Shown here one piece after another: positions 9,424 to 20,570 of a stretch of 64,000 bases of DNA. Both the position numbers and the translations under genes were made by a program. The notes beneath the pieces are model-generated. The model saw only the letters and a list, made by a program, of their open reading frames with translations, had not been told where the DNA came from and made no database searches. Numbering within the stretch: position 1 is the stretch's first letter; each line of letters opens with the position of its first letter. This DNA comes from Rana temporaria (taxonomy: Eukaryota > Chordata > Amphibia > Anura > Ranidae): assembly GCF_905171775.1 (NCBI RefSeq), contig NC_053491.1, positions 403,334,838-403,398,837 of the forward strand, in the 5' to 3' direction.

Positions 9424-11552
9424 GGGGTCCCTCCAAATTAAATTACCAGGCCCTTCAGGTCTGGAATGGATATTAAGGGGAACCCCGCCGTAAAAACCCC
9501 CCCAAAAAATGGCGTGGGGTCCCCCCAAATATCCATACCAGACCCTTCAGTTCTGGTGTGGATTTTAAGGGGAACTCCACCCCAAATTGAAAAAAAAATG
9601 GCGTGGAGTCCCCCTAAAAATCCACACCAGACCCTTATCCGAGCACGTTGACCTGGCCGGCCGCAGAAAAGAGGGGGGGACAGAGTGCGGCCCCCCCCCT
9701 CTCCTGAACCGCACCAGGCCACATGCCCTCAACATGGGGAGGATGTCCCCATGTTGATGGGGACAAGGGTCTCATCCCCACAACCCTTGCCCGGTGGTTG
9801 TGGGGGTATGCGGGCGGGGGGCTTATCAGAATCTGGAAGACCCCTTTAACAAAGGGGACCCCCAGATCCTGGCCCCCCCCTATGTGAAATGGTAATGGGG
9901 TACATTGTACCTCTACCATTTCACCCCAAAAAAAATGTCAAAGTGTTAAAAATGACAGTAGCCGGTTTTTGACAAATCTTTTAATAAAATCTTCTTTTCT
10001 TCTTTCCTTCGGGTTTCTTCCGCTGCTTCTTTCTTCTCGTCCACATCTTGCCCGACGTGTTCTTCTATCTTCTCCGTCCGTCCTTCAGCCTTCTGGTCCC
10101 GCATCTTGCCCGTTGTCTTGTCCTGTCTTCTTCTCCGTCCGCCTCCTCGTCCGCATCTTGGGTCTTCTGCGGTGTTCTTCTCGTCCCCGGACCCAGCGTT
10201 TGAATTTGATTTGGCCGCCGTTTTCCCGCTCCTGGGACCCGCCCCCCTCTGACGCCACAAGTAAACTCCTTAGAAGGTCATGTGCGTCAGAGGGGGGCGG
10301 GGTCACATGAGTGTGACACGGCGGGAACTTCTTCTCCGGGCGGCGCGATTGAAATTGAATTCCCCCGCTGTGTGACGCTCTGCGACCCCGCCCCCCTCTG
10401 ACGCACATGACCTTCTAAGGAGTTTACTTGTGGCGTCAGAGGGGGGCGGGGTCACATGAGTGTGACACGGCGGGAACTTCTTCTCCGGGCGGCGCGATTG
10501 AAATTGAATTCCCCCGCTGTGTGACGCTCTGCGACCCCGCCCCCCTCTGACGCACATGACCTTCTAAGGAGTTTACTTGTGGCGTCAGAGGGGGGCGGGG
10601 TCACATGAGTGTGACACGGCGGGAACTTCTTCTCCGGGCGGCGCGATTGAAATTGAATTCCCCCGCTGTGTGACGCTCTGCGACCCCGCCCCCCTCTGAC
10701 GCACATGACCTTCTAAGGAGTTTACTTGTGGCGTCAGAGGGGGGCGGGTCCCAGGAGCGGAAAAACGGCGGCCAAATCAAATTCAAACGCTGGGTCCGGG
10801 GACGAGAAGAACACCGCAGAAGACCCAAGATGCGGACGAGGAGGAGACAGGACAAGACAACGGGCAAGATGCGGGACCAGAAGGCTGAAGGACGGACGGA
10901 GAAGATAGAAGAACACGTCGGGCAAGATGTGGACGAGAAGAAAGAAGCAGCGGAAGAAACCCGAAGGAAAGAAGAAAAGAAGATTTTATTAAAAGATTTG
11001 TCAAAAACCGGCTACTGTCATTTTTAACACTTTGACATTTTTTTTGGGGTGAAATGGTAGAGGTACAATGTACCCCATTACCATTTCACACAGGGGGGGG
11101 GTCAGGATCTGGGGGTCCCCTTTGTTAAAGGGGTCTTCCAGATTCTGATAAACCTCCCGCCCGCATACCCCCACAACCACCGGGCAAGGGTTGTGGGGAT
11201 GAGACCCTTGTCCCCATCAACATGGGGACATCCTCCCCATGTTGAGGGCATGTGGCCTGGTGCGGTTCAGGAGAGAGGGGGGGCCGCACTCTGTCCCCCC
11301 CTCTTTTCTGCGGCCGGCCAGGTCAACGTGCTCGGATAAGGGTCTGGTGTGGATTTTTAGGGGGACTCCACGCCATTTTTTTTTTCAATTTGGGGTGGAG
11401 TTCCCCTTAAAATCCACACCAGACCTGAAGGGTCTGGAATGGATATTTGCCGGGAACCGCACGTCTTTTTTTTTTTTGTTTTTTACGGCGGGGTTCCCCT
11501 TAATATCCATTCCAGACCTGAAGGGCCTGGTAATTTAATTTGGGGGAACCCC
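9424..11552. mobile_element. Foldback element FB copy 2: 2.1 kb palindrome with central tandem repeats
   Basis: Mirror-image arms run from about 9424 to 11552, centre near 10488. Each outer arm has two or three hairpin subrepeats of about 100 bp (AATCCACACCAGACC against GGTCTGGTGTGGATT), then TGGTTGTGGGG, a GGGACCCCCAGATC block and a flank of ACCATTTCAC, as in copies 1 and 4. The inner arm is strongly pyrimidine/purine-asymmetric, giving spurious basic frames at 9946-10408 minus and 10728-11027 plus. The centre is replaced by a 149 bp tandem array instead of the TATA-bearing centre. Confidence 0.8.
10284..10740. repeat. 149 bp tandem repeat, three units
   Basis: Identical blocks recur every 149 bp (for example CACATGAGTGTGACACGG near 10303, 10452 and 10601). 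Each unit contains CGCCCCCCTCTGACGC and its complement around a CCTTCTAAGGAG core. The first core (about 10254-10290) is in the opposite orientation to the following three, so the array sits at the turning point of the palindrome. Confidence 0.85.
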
Positions 11553-12070
11553 TACACATTTTCTTGTTTGTTTTATGAATGAATCCCTTTAGAATTGTCA
11601 GAGCCGACAATTCATTATAGCCGCGTGTGAATTTTTAAATGACTTTTTTCCTTCTGAATGTCACTTTGTGCAGGGGGAGTTCTAAGTGCGGGAAAAATGC
11701 GCTATTTCACATGCTGACATTACACCCCCCCTAGGTACGAAATTTAAAGGAATATTTCACTTTTATTGTTTCACTTTAAGAATTATTAATTTCACTGCTC
11801 CCGAAAAAACGGCCGTTTTAAAAAATAAAAAAAGCATTGATACATGTTCCCTGGGGCAGGACTGAGGTCCCCAAACACTTTTTAGGACAAAACTTGCAGA
11901 TTAGCCTTTAAAATGAACACTTTTGATTTCTCCCATAGACTTCTATAGGGAGTTCGGCGCGGCTTTACATATTAGTTTCAATGCGCCGGCTGCTACGCTG
12001 GTTCATGCGCCCAATTAAGCCTCCACCCGGAGTACTAATTAACGCATGAACCAGCGCAGCGCACAGAGCA
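11553..12070 (-). repeat. Outer section of the foldback family
   Basis: Contains GGCCGTTTTAAAAAATAAAA, ACATGTTCCCTGGGGC and AGACTTCTATAGGGAG, an order I know from the outer part of this ranid foldback family, whose other end is seen at 39410-39480. No coding signal. Confidence 0.45.
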
Positions 12071-12088
12071 TAGTAAATCAGGCCCATA

Positions 12089-12394
12089 GTCTCCTCACAG
12101 TAAGAACACATCCCTAGGACACCCTATAGGTTAACCCCTTCACTGCCAGTTACATTTACACAGTAATCAGTGCATTTGTATAGCACTGATCGCTGTATAA
12201 ATGTGAATGGTCCCAAAATAGCGCCAAAAGTGTCCGATGTGTCCGCCATAATGTCACAATCATGATAAAAATCGCTGATCGCAGCCAATACTAGTAAAAA
12301 AAAAAAATATTACTAAAAATGCCATAAAACTATCCCCTATTTTGTAGACGCTATAACTTTTGTGCAAACCAATTAATAAACACTTATTCCATAG
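12089..12394 (-). repeat. Family A-like repeat, second half
   Basis: Continuation of 721-1030 after the composite insertion: AACCCCTTCACTGCCAGT, AGCACTGATCGCTG, CATAATGTCACAATCATG and TAGACGCTATAACTTT in order. Lost after CACTTATTCC. Confidence 0.7.
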
Positions 12395-12857
12395 ACAAAG
12401 AAAAAAGGGACAGCATGAAGATGTGTGCAATGGAAGACAATACAAATGCATAATAAATTAAATCTGGAAAAATGTACAGTAAAAAAGAACATATAAATAA
12501 ATACATAAATCAAAAAAAAAAAAAAAAAAGCTAGCTGAAGTCATGGAAGACTGCATAACATATGGACAACTGAGCAAGCTACGTTAATCAACTGATGCCG
12601 TGTTTCACAAACTCTGCTTAGCTGTGTACCACTATTACAACAAATACTCTTTGTACAAACACAAATCTCTACAAACAATTGCACCATGTACCTATGGTTT
12701 TTACCCATAACAGTTGATGCCGTATATTCTCCATGAGGCAGTTCTGGTCAGAAATTCTGAGCCCCAGTGTGTAATTTACATTGTGAGCAGCAACCACCAG
12801 TGGAGCAGGTCCTACAATGCCCTAATGACACCAAACATGGGAAGTAAAATTACCAAT
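12395..12857. other. Low-copy stretch
   Basis: No gene or repeat structure recognised apart from an A run at 12512-12530. Base composition is even and it may be unique host DNA. Confidence 0.4.
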
Positions 12858-13590
12858 AGTGGGGTAGATTTAGGTACATTTGCGTTTTTTTTGCGGGAGG
12901 CGCAGGGCAAAGTTTTTGCCCTGCGCCCCTGCAAATTTTTTGCGCTACCCGCGATTCACGGAGCAGTAGCTCCGTAAATTGCGTGTGCGCTCCGGCAAAA
13001 TGCCCGGCGTAAGCGCGCGCAATTTAAATGATCCCATAGGGGGCGGGAATCATTTAAATTAGGCGCGTTCCCGCGTAGAGCGCATGCTCCATCGGGAAAC
13101 TTTCCCGACGTGCATTGCGGCAAATGACGTCGCAAGGACGTCATTTGCTTCAAAGTGAACGTGAATGGCGTCCAGCGCCATTCACGAATCACTTACGCAA
13201 ACTACGTACATTTTAAATTTCGCAACGCGGGAACGACGGGTATACGTAACATTGGCTGCCCCTGCTAATAGCAGGGGCAGCCTTACGCGAAAACCGCCGT
13301 ACGCAAACGACGTAAACTGCGTACGCAGGGCTCGCGTAACGTTGTAAATCGGCGTTAGTATGCAATTTGCATACTATACGCAGAGCACAACGGGAACGCC
13401 ACCTAGCGGCCATCGCAAGAATGCAGCCTAAGATATGCGGGCATAAGTGCCTTATGCCACGCATATCTTAGGCTGCAGTCGGCGTAACGAGGTTCCTGAA
13501 TCAGGAGCATTCATTATGCCGGCGCAAGTAAGCAATTGCGCTGCGTAACTATGGTTACGCAGGCGCAATTGCTCTCTGAATCCGGGCCAG
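12858..13590. mobile_element. Harbinger-like miniature element with GC-rich palindromes
   Basis: Ends read GGGGTAGATTTAGG and CTGAATCCGGGCC, a degraded inverted repeat. The inside is a mosaic of short palindromes with CG-rich ACGTAA, TACGCA and TTTAAAT steps, the style of the elements at 17402-18091 and 44687-45354. A hairpin at 13420-13475 pairs CAGCCTAAGATATGCG with CGCATATCTTAGGCTG. No clean duplication is visible. Confidence 0.55.
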
Positions 13591-14640
13591 TGTTACTAGT
13601 CTCTGCACTCTTGTGTCTCCCCTAGCATCACCATGGATTCAACAACATTACGTTAATTGGTTATTTTTTTCCTACATGTAAAATACATCAAGATATATTT
13701 TTGGCATTGTTGTCACTCAGTTACAGATTACGTAAAAAAAAAAATACATTATAAGCATTCTGTTAAGTTCTTCTGCTCACCACAACATCAGATTTCCAAC
13801 ATGGCGTGTCTGTTCTTTAACATTCAGAGCTTAGCAGAGACTTATGGTATGCTAAAAGGGAACCATCTGAAAGCAGGACCAGATCCAGCATCTGGAGTTA
13901 TGTGGCGTATAATTGTACCCGGAGGATTTGCCAAGTGCAGCTGTTCTCCAAGATCCGACACGACTGCTCCAATGGGACCTGCAGGCTGTACACAGTTGTT
14001 GCACAAAACATAGTGGCTTTACCTGTCCAGATTATTAAAACAACATCTTTTTTTGCATTGCTGAAACAAAATGTATATTGTGTGATGGCTCATTCAGTTG
14101 GCTACGCAATGATTTGACATGTAAAAACATTAAAATATATACTAATGAGTGCAGGTAATTAGGGGAGTTTCTGTGTAGACAAATTTATGGTCTGCTGTTA
14201 CACAGTAAAAGATAAGGAAAAGTCTCCAACAAAATCACTGCACATTCCCACAGTAGTACAATTACAGCTATGGCATCTTATATGGCTGCTTTAGGACATC
14301 AAGGCTAGGAGACAGGGCCGCATTCAAATTTCACAATACCCTAGGCACACCTGAGCGATAAAATATGTACCAACAAACTTTGGGCTTGCTTATAAATTTC
14401 ACCCCCATATGCTGTATACATATCAAATAGATATTACATATACAAAAAAAGGGGCACTGTATATAAATAATTCCATAAGATTTACATATAGATACTCCTT
14501 GTGTAAAATTCATATAAAGATACCACAAATGCAATAATTCACATAAAAATAGCACATGTGCAAATCGTATAAATTGTTCCAAATATTTATAAATCAGTGT
14601 AACACTCATTGTAGGCGCTTTTGGCTGTGGACACAGGTCA
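13591..14640. other. Low-copy stretch with an unassigned possible exon
   Basis: No dispersed-repeat landmarks. It contains the open segments at 13835-14050 listed separately. The rest is AT-rich with no recognised feature. Confidence 0.4.
13838..14005 (-). CDS. Possible partial exon or ORF fragment, product unknown
   Basis: The minus-strand frame encodes about 55 residues ending in a stop. It includes CNNCVQPAGPIGAVV, SDLGEQLHLANPPG and ITPDAGSGPAFRW, compositionally more protein-like than the repeat frames nearby. Upstream on the same strand TTTTGTTTCAG and CTGGACAGGTAAAG look like an acceptor and a donor bounding 38 bp. Against it: another minus frame and a plus frame (13801-14013) are also open across the same DNA, there is no start and I recognise no family. 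Treat as a candidate only. Confidence 0.15.
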
Positions 14641-14648
14641 GCATGGGA

Positions 14649-15177
14649 TAAGGTGACCAGATTTATAATATGAAATCCGGGGACATATTTTTTTTTTACT
14701 AGTAATGGCGGCATTCAGTAACTCTCTGCCTGTCGCCGCCGCCCGCCTCAGAGCCTTTCAAGTATTAATCTCTCTGGGCCCGGGTTACTACTCGGTGGGG
14801 AGCGGAGGAAGATCACTCTGCCAGGGAAGGCAAGGAGATAAGCAGGCAGACGACTGGCCGGGACTTGAGACAAGGCAGAAGAACATGAGAGCGAAGCTGA
14901 ATGGGCATACACCCGAAACTGAAGAAATATTCCCTCCACTCCGACCAGCACATGATCATCATAAAGGGTCTTAGATAATGGAACAAAAATAGACCCCCCC
15001 TAAGCTAGTAGGAGCGGCGGAGCGGGGTGTGTAATTCAGATTTGTTTTTATTAATTTTGTACTGACTGTCTTTCAAATTGCCCCAACCCCTGGGGGCAAA
15101 TCCAATCTGGGGACAAAACTGGGGACAGACTTGGTCCGGGGACAGTGTCCTCAATCCAGGGATGTCTGGTCACCCTA
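14649..15177. mobile_element. hAT element remnant, TAGGGTGACCAGA ends, 8 bp duplication
   Basis: The left end TAAGGTGACCAGA and right end TCTGGTCACCCTA are inverted, flanked by GCATGGGA at 14641-14648 and 15178-15185. The 8 bp duplication and this TIR type fit hAT elements. The inner frame at 14705-14974 has no transposase motif that I can see, so it is nonautonomous. Confidence 0.8.
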
Positions 15178-15254
15178 GCATGGGAACCTGGTACAAAACA
15201 TGTGTGAATATTTGGCAGCACATCACAGATCCCCAAATAAAGCCCAAATGTTTT

Positions 15255-15412
15255 TTTTTTATTGAAGAGCGATCACATCACCGCAAATAAGTGCATTGTT
15301 TCAGAGCCATGACAGACCTCCTTCTTCAGGCCTGATGAAGGGGTCCTGCATAGCTCAGAAATGTTACACTTCGTTGCTGTGATGTGATCTCTCTTTAATA
15401 AAAAATGTTTGG
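15255..15412. repeat. Penelope-like terminal hairpin
   Basis: Long inverted repeat: GAGCGATCACATCACCGC is mirrored by GCTGTGATGTGATCTCTC, and GTTTCAGAGCCATGAC by a diverged partner ending in CAGAAAT. The CCTGATGAAG...GAAA arrangement followed by TTTAATAAAAAATGTTTGGAC is the type of pseudo-LTR hairpin I associate with Penelope/Neptune retroelements of amphibians. No reverse transcriptase is present. Confidence 0.5.
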
Positions 15413-15433
15413 ACTTTCTTTAAGGATTCGTTT

Positions 15434-16110
15434 TACCACTTCAGCCCCGGACCATTTTGTAGCTAAAGGACCAGGCCACTTTTTGCGATTCTGCACTGCG
15501 TCGGTTTAACTGACAATTGCACGGTCGTGCGACGTGGCTCCCAAACAAAATTGGCGTCCTTTTTTTATCACAAATAGAGCTTTCTTTTGGTTGTATTTGA
15601 TCACCTCTGTGGTTTTTATTTTTTGCGCTAAAAACAAAAATAGAGCGACAATTTTTTAAAAAAATTCAATATCTTTTACTTTTTGCTATAATAAATATCC
15701 CCCAAAAATATATAAAAACATGTTTTTCCTCAGTTTAGGCCAATACATATTCTTCTACATATTTTTGGGTAAAAAATAAATCGCAATAAGCGTTTATTGA
15801 GCGCAAAAGTTATAGCGTCTACAAAATAGGGGGTAGTTTTATGGCATTTTTATTAATAATTATTTTTTTTACTAGTAATGGCGGCGATCAGCAATTTTTA
15901 GCCTGACTAAGACATTATGGCGGACTCATCGGACACTTTTGACACATTTTTGGGACCATTGTCATTTTTACAGCGCTCAGTGCTATAAAAATGCACTGTT
16001 TACTGTGAAAATGACACTGGCAGTGAATGGGGTTAACCACTAGGTGGCGCTGTAGGGGTTAGGTGTGCCTTAGTGAGTGATTATTACTGTAGGGGGGCAT
16101 GGCATGTGAA
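15434..16110 (+). repeat. Family A repeat, nearly complete 5' part
   Basis: CCACTTCAGCCCCGGACC, then GACAATTGCACGGTCGTGCG, CACAAATAGAGCTTTC, TTTGCTATAATAAATATCC, TAATGGCGGCGATCAGC, CATTATGGCGGA and GGTTAACCACTAGGTGGCGC, in the family order. The terminal part after about 16110 and the right TTAA are missing. Confidence 0.75.
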
Positions 16111-16660
16111 CATGTGAAATGGGAATATTAATGAAGCATTTGCACCTTGACCAGTCTGTGGCTACACAGCCGTATACACATGAAACTGTGATGCACTGTG
16201 TGTTCTGTCTTTATATCAGAACCAACATTTACTTTTTTTACGCAATCAGGGTTACAGTAGCTCTTCTATTTGGTTGAACTACACAGGTCAGCATTCTCTC
16301 CCCACTTGCATCAGTGAGCCTTGGCTGCCTACTGTATGTCACTCTCACCAGTTCACTAGTTTTCTTTCTTTGGACCACTTTTGGTAGGTCCTGACCACTG
16401 CAGACTGGGAACATCCCACAGGAGCTGCAGTTTTGAAGTTATCCTGACTCAATTGTCTAGCTATTACAAATTGACCAATGTCAAAGTTGCTAAAATTCTT
16501 ATGCTTGCCCATTTTTTTGCTTTCAAAACATTATCTTCAGGGACAACATGTCAACTTGCTTTTAGGTGCCCTTGTAACAAAATAATCAATGTTATTCACT
16601 TTACCTGTCAGTGGCATAATGTTATTACTGATCGGTGTACTGTATGTGCAAAGTCCACTT
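16111..16660. other. Low-copy stretch
   Basis: No recognised gene, repeat or RNA. The frame at 16381-16701 shows no motif. Confidence 0.35.
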
Positions 16661-16940
16661 TTAGCCCAGGTTCTCACTGGGCTGTGGGAATAAAGCCGTG
16701 AGAGTTCAGCTGATTTCACTCCCGCTTGTCAGTCCCAATTTCGGCCGCAATTTCAGAGACATCTGTGCAGATGTCAATGTAAATCGCAGCCTGAAATCGC
16801 AAAAAGTAGTACAGAAACGACTTTTTTAAATCGGTGCAGCGCCGCAGATGCAGCGTCGAACCGATTAGGGCGGTGCCATTGCCGGCAAATGCATCGCCGG
16901 CAAATCTCATGTCAAAACGTACCAATGTGTACCAGGGCTC
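16661..16940. mobile_element. Miniature inverted-repeat element with AGCCCAGGTTCTCACTGG-type ends
   Basis: AGCCCAGGTTCTCACTGG at 16662 and the reverse complement of CCAATGTGTACCAGGGCT near 16935 pair as imperfect inverted repeats. The interior has GATTTCAGAGAC-type and CGATT/AATCG palindromes. The class is uncertain because no duplication is clear. Confidence 0.5.
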
Positions 16941-17398
16941 ATAGTGCCAATGAAAATAAAATATCCTCTTCTCCAGTTTCTCAATGAAAGAGCTCACTCC
17001 ACTCCCAGCAACACTCAAATGGTAATAAACTCACCTTATCAGAAGCAAAGGGTGACCATTACTATTTTTGCACCCCACACTCCATTAAAAGAGGAGAAAC
17101 ATAGAGGATCAATGCGCAACTTTCTTTATCAAAACAAATAAAATACAAATAGAAATGCATTTACACCTTTTGTGCTATCATCCAGCACTAAGGATAGATA
17201 GGCCTCCTCCTGCCGTTTGTGCGTATAAACAATTCCTGAATGATGAAGCCCTTTTGTACAAAGCTTGACCCCTGTGTAAGTATATAGTTTTGGTAAAAAC
17301 AAATTATAGGATGTACTATTGGAAATGGCACGCTGCTGCTTTTTATGCAGAGCTACTTTTTAAACTGTACATAAACAAGAGAGAAGAGAGATGGTTTC
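16941..17398. other. Unassigned stretch
   Basis: AT-rich, no gene seen. GAATGATGAAGCCC near 17240 recalls Penelope-type ends, but no hairpin partner is visible. Confidence 0.3.
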
Positions 17399-17401
17399 AT
17401 A

Positions 17402-18091
17402 GGGCCAGATTCACAGAGCAGATACGACGGCGTATCTCCTGATACGCCGTCGTATCTGTTGTTCTATCTATGCGACTGATTCATAGAATCAGTTACGCAT
17501 AGATAGCCATAAGATCCGACAGGTGTAATTGTTTTACACTGTCGGATCTTAAGATGCAATACCGCGGCCGCCGCTGGGGGGAGTTTGCGTTGTAAACCAG
17601 CGTCGGGTATGCAAATTAGGAGTTACGGCGATTCCCGACGTTTTTTCGCGTTCGCTACGTCGCCGATAGACTAGTTTCCTGTCGCAAAGTTAGTCGTTTT
17701 TTTTGGTGCCTTAACTTTACACAGCAATCGTATTGCTGTATAAAGTATGGCCGTCTTTCCCGCGTCGAAATTAAAAAAATAACGTCGTTTGCGTAAGCCG
17801 TCCGGGAATACGGAATTACGCTACGTGCGTCGCCGTTCGAAAAAATGACGTCACTTCGTGCAAAGCACGGCGGGAGTTCGGAAACGGAGCATGCGCGGTA
17901 GGTCCGGCGCGGGAACGCGCCTAATTTAAATGGCACACGCCCATTTGAATTGGCCCGCCTTGCGCCGGAGGCCGCCTGCGTAGGTTTTCATCGCAAGTGC
18001 TTGGTGAATCAGGCACTTGCGATGAAAAATTGCGGCGGTGTAACGTATCTACGATACGTTACGCCGCCGCTCATCTACGTGAATCTGGCCC
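17402..18091. mobile_element. Harbinger-like miniature element, GGGCCAGATTCAC ends, ATA duplication
   Basis: GGGCCAGATTCAC at 17402 and GTGAATCTGGCCC ending at 18091, flanked by ATA (17399-17401 and 18092-18094). The inside is chains of hairpins such as GATACGACGGCGTATC. The three-base duplication fits PIF/Harbinger. Nonautonomous, 690 bp. The Harbinger proteins at 50781-53600 are a conceivable, unproven trans source. Confidence 0.8.
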
Positions 18092-18094
18092 ATA

Positions 18095-18389
18095 GTTCCT
18101 GAATATAAGGAGCCTTTCGAGTCTTTAGGTGAATTTAACAACACGTGTCTAAAATTGGATAGCAGAGGGAAAAGGAATTAGGAAAACATTTTAACAGTCT
18201 GACAATTGTGAGGCTTGGTGCTGCTCTCCATAACCCTGTTGTCCTAGGTACTGGACCATGAGTGCAATTATGGTAACTGTACGGTAACTGTAACCTGCTA
18301 GAGGACGCAGCAAAAGTATTTTCCATATCACCTCCTCAAAATAGTATATTATAGTATGCTATAGAATAAGTAGCACTACCCCCGAAGGA
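18095..18389. other. Low-copy stretch
   Basis: Short interval with no feature recognised. Confidence 0.3.
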
Positions 18390-19365
18390 GCTGCTGAGTA
18401 TTTTTGGGTGGCACGTTACCTCTATCTTCTCGCTGTCCAGGGTGAAAAGAGTGTCCACACAAGCACTTATTTTTCTACATTTGCAGAACTTAGGTGGAAA
18501 AGAAGTAAAAAGGGGTGGAAGGGTAGGTAAGTTCAGGTGCATAATCACAAATAGGAAACACTCCTGCTTCCAACAAACAGTTCTCATCATCACTCTAGCC
18601 AGAGTGGGTATTGCATCACCTGGATAGGTCCCTGTCACTGGCCTAGCTGCCGTGATGGTGCATGGAATAAAGTACAGTCTCTGCCACCTTCCTTTATGAG
18701 GAGACACTTTTGGTCCGGAATCCCCTGCCACAGGATTCAGCACCCGGATCTCTCCAGATTAACTCTTGTAGAACTTAGATCTGACAGGCGACCACCGTCG
18801 AGTCTTTCAGTGTATGGTGCATCCTGCAATGAAGTTTGCAGGTATACTCCCAAGATACCAACCTCTTGCATGGTCCTCTTCAGGCTTCCTTCATTAAGTG
18901 GCTTCCTCCCGCAGAGCGGAAAGCTTAGGATCACCCTTTCAGAAAACAGGCCCCAGTCTGACTACTGGGCCTACCAGGCGAAGCCGCAACCCCGTTCAAA
19001 CGTGGTTCCAGAGCCAGGATTCAGGACCAGCACCTCAGGCCAGGCGGCCATGAGGCGCGAACGAACAACCCCCGCCAATGGCGTCTGTCCCTTAAGTATC
19101 CCACCCCAGCATGCACAGCAGGGCAACCACTCCCACTGATTCGCTGCCGAGGGGGGCACCCAATACACCTTGACCTTGTTGCTGCCATCCTTGGCCTGGA
19201 GTGGTAATGGCACCCCCAGGCGAACAATGGTGGGAACTCCCAGCACAGCCATGGCTGGAACAGAGGCTAAATTTGCCATTAATCACATTAGTCTGAGCCC
19301 AGATAACAGCTCAGACCCCACTAAATTTAAAGCAGCGCCTGTTCAACAGGAGCAGGCCACTACAC
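18390..19365. repeat. Probable LTR-retroelement or unclassified dispersed repeat
   Basis: Blocks such as GCACTACCCCCGAAGGAGC, GGTGGCACGTTACCTC, CCTTAAGTATCCCACC and AACAGGCGCTGC (minus strand) feel like a known dispersed frog repeat, possibly LTR-related: the minus strand opens TGTAGTGGCCTGCTCC near 19365. No TG...CA pair, primer site or polyprotein can be demonstrated. Frames at 18696-19279 have no motif. Confidence 0.3.
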
Positions 19366-19839
19366 ATAGCATAGTAGTATAGATACGAAAGCCAAGTATG
19401 ATGTGCATTTACAATTCTGCTGCCTCCTATAGTCTCTGACACGGGTGCATCAAGTCTCTTGTGCCAAAAACATAATGTACCGTAAGTCCTATGTAGAATT
19501 GTTTGTGCATAAATTGCAACTGCTTGTGTCTCTGTTGGTGTTTTATGTGGATGTAATTTTGCTTTGGCAGTTTTGCATTTTTTTTTTTGCTAAAGTTTCA
19601 GTTCTACAGTTATTTTTTCCAGCAAAATAAATGTCACAAACATAGGAAATTTGGCCAGGACATGTTTTTGTGGCAACAGCCATCCTCATTTAAATTGTAA
19701 AGTAATGATGATTGGTAATGAAAATATTCATGCATTTCTGTTATTCTTGCAAATGATCATTTAAAATATGAGTGGGTATAATATAATTCCATAAGTGAAT
19801 AAACATCATTATTGTACATTATCTTTTTTAAATGACAAA
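19366..19839. other. Low-copy AT-rich stretch
   Basis: No supported feature. Confidence 0.35.
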
Positions 19840-20114
19840 GGGGGTTATTTACTAAAGGCAAAGTGCACTTGAAATTGCACTGAAAGTGCGATTGGAAGTG
19901 CAGTCGCTGTAAATCCAAGGGGGACAGGCAAAGAAAATGAAAAAAAAATGCATTTTAGCTTGCACATGATTGGATAATAAAATCAGCAGAGCTTCCCCTC
20001 ATTTCAGATCTACCCCTCAGATTTACAGCGACTGCACTTCCAAGTGCACTTTCAGTGCAATTTCAAGTTTGTACTTGTTGTGCAAAGTGGATTTTTCTTT
20101 CGTAAATAACCCCC
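19840..20114. mobile_element. Miniature element with GGGGGTTATTTAC ends
   Basis: GGGGGTTATTTACTAAAG at 19840 and the reverse complement of CTTTCGTAAATAACCCCC at 20097-20114. Inner repeats AAGTGCACTTGAAATTGC and GGAAGTGCAGTCGCTGTAAA are mirrored in the other arm. 275 bp, no coding. Relatives: 37417-37584, 58655-60095 (split) and a half copy at 28978-29095. Confidence 0.75.
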
Positions 20115-20566
20115 ATAGTGTCCACTTAAGCAGGATCGGAATTACATACAGTTTGTCACCTTTTTTTGTCCCTCGGTTTACCCCTTTTGCATAAGGTCTG
20201 TATAGTTACCCATATGAGCTTTAAAAATGCCCCCTGTAATTTGCATCAAAAGAACAGATGAAGTATGTGTGTGCAAAAATAATGGCATTAATGATGTTTT
20301 GTATATGCATCTTTGCCTATTATTAGTGCAAACAAACATTTCAGGCATTGCTATTAGGTAATTGTACAGAACATTGTCTGGGTAATGATGCTTTTTTTCT
20401 AACTATCCATATTACAAGTGTAGACTGTGTCAAAATGTGTGTTTCTAATATGTGAAGATCCAACACAGCCCAGGCAATCAGCAAGCACCTAATTGTAAAT
20501 ATATGTGTCTGGGTTCCGTACATTACAAGCAGAAGGAAGGAGCTTAATAGGGATATGAAGAATGCC
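20115..20566. other. Low-copy stretch
   Basis: AT-rich; nothing recognised. Confidence 0.35.
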
Positions 20567-20570
20567 TTAA

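Larger units (their letters stand above)
1031..12085. mobile_element. 11 kb composite with Harbinger-like ends (GGGCCTGATTTAC) and ATA duplication
   Basis: The left end GGGCCTGATTTAC at 1031 is matched by its reverse complement ending at 12085, flanked by ATA at 1028-1030 and 12086-12088. A three-base TWA-type duplication is typical of PIF/Harbinger elements. The flanks rejoin one family A copy, which supports a real insertion. The inside is not one element but a nest of foldbacks, TTAA elements, hAT-like elements and a SINE. No transposase is visible inside. It may instead be an originally small miniature element that later collected inserts, which I think more likely than an 11 kb mobile unit. 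Confidence 0.6.

Noticed and set aside
9946..11027. Basic frames of about 100 codons in FB copy 2
   Set aside because: Same purine-asymmetry artefact; the three 84-codon frames are copies of the 149 bp unit.
19021..19286. Overlapping minus frames with W/C-rich peptides as a possible gene
   Set aside because: Three overlapping frames with no shared motif in a dispersed repeat-like segment.
18600..19365. A solo endogenous retrovirus LTR
   Set aside because: Some LTR flavour, but no paired TG/CA ends, target duplication, polyadenylation order or adjoining gag/pol could be shown; kept only as a low-confidence repeat.
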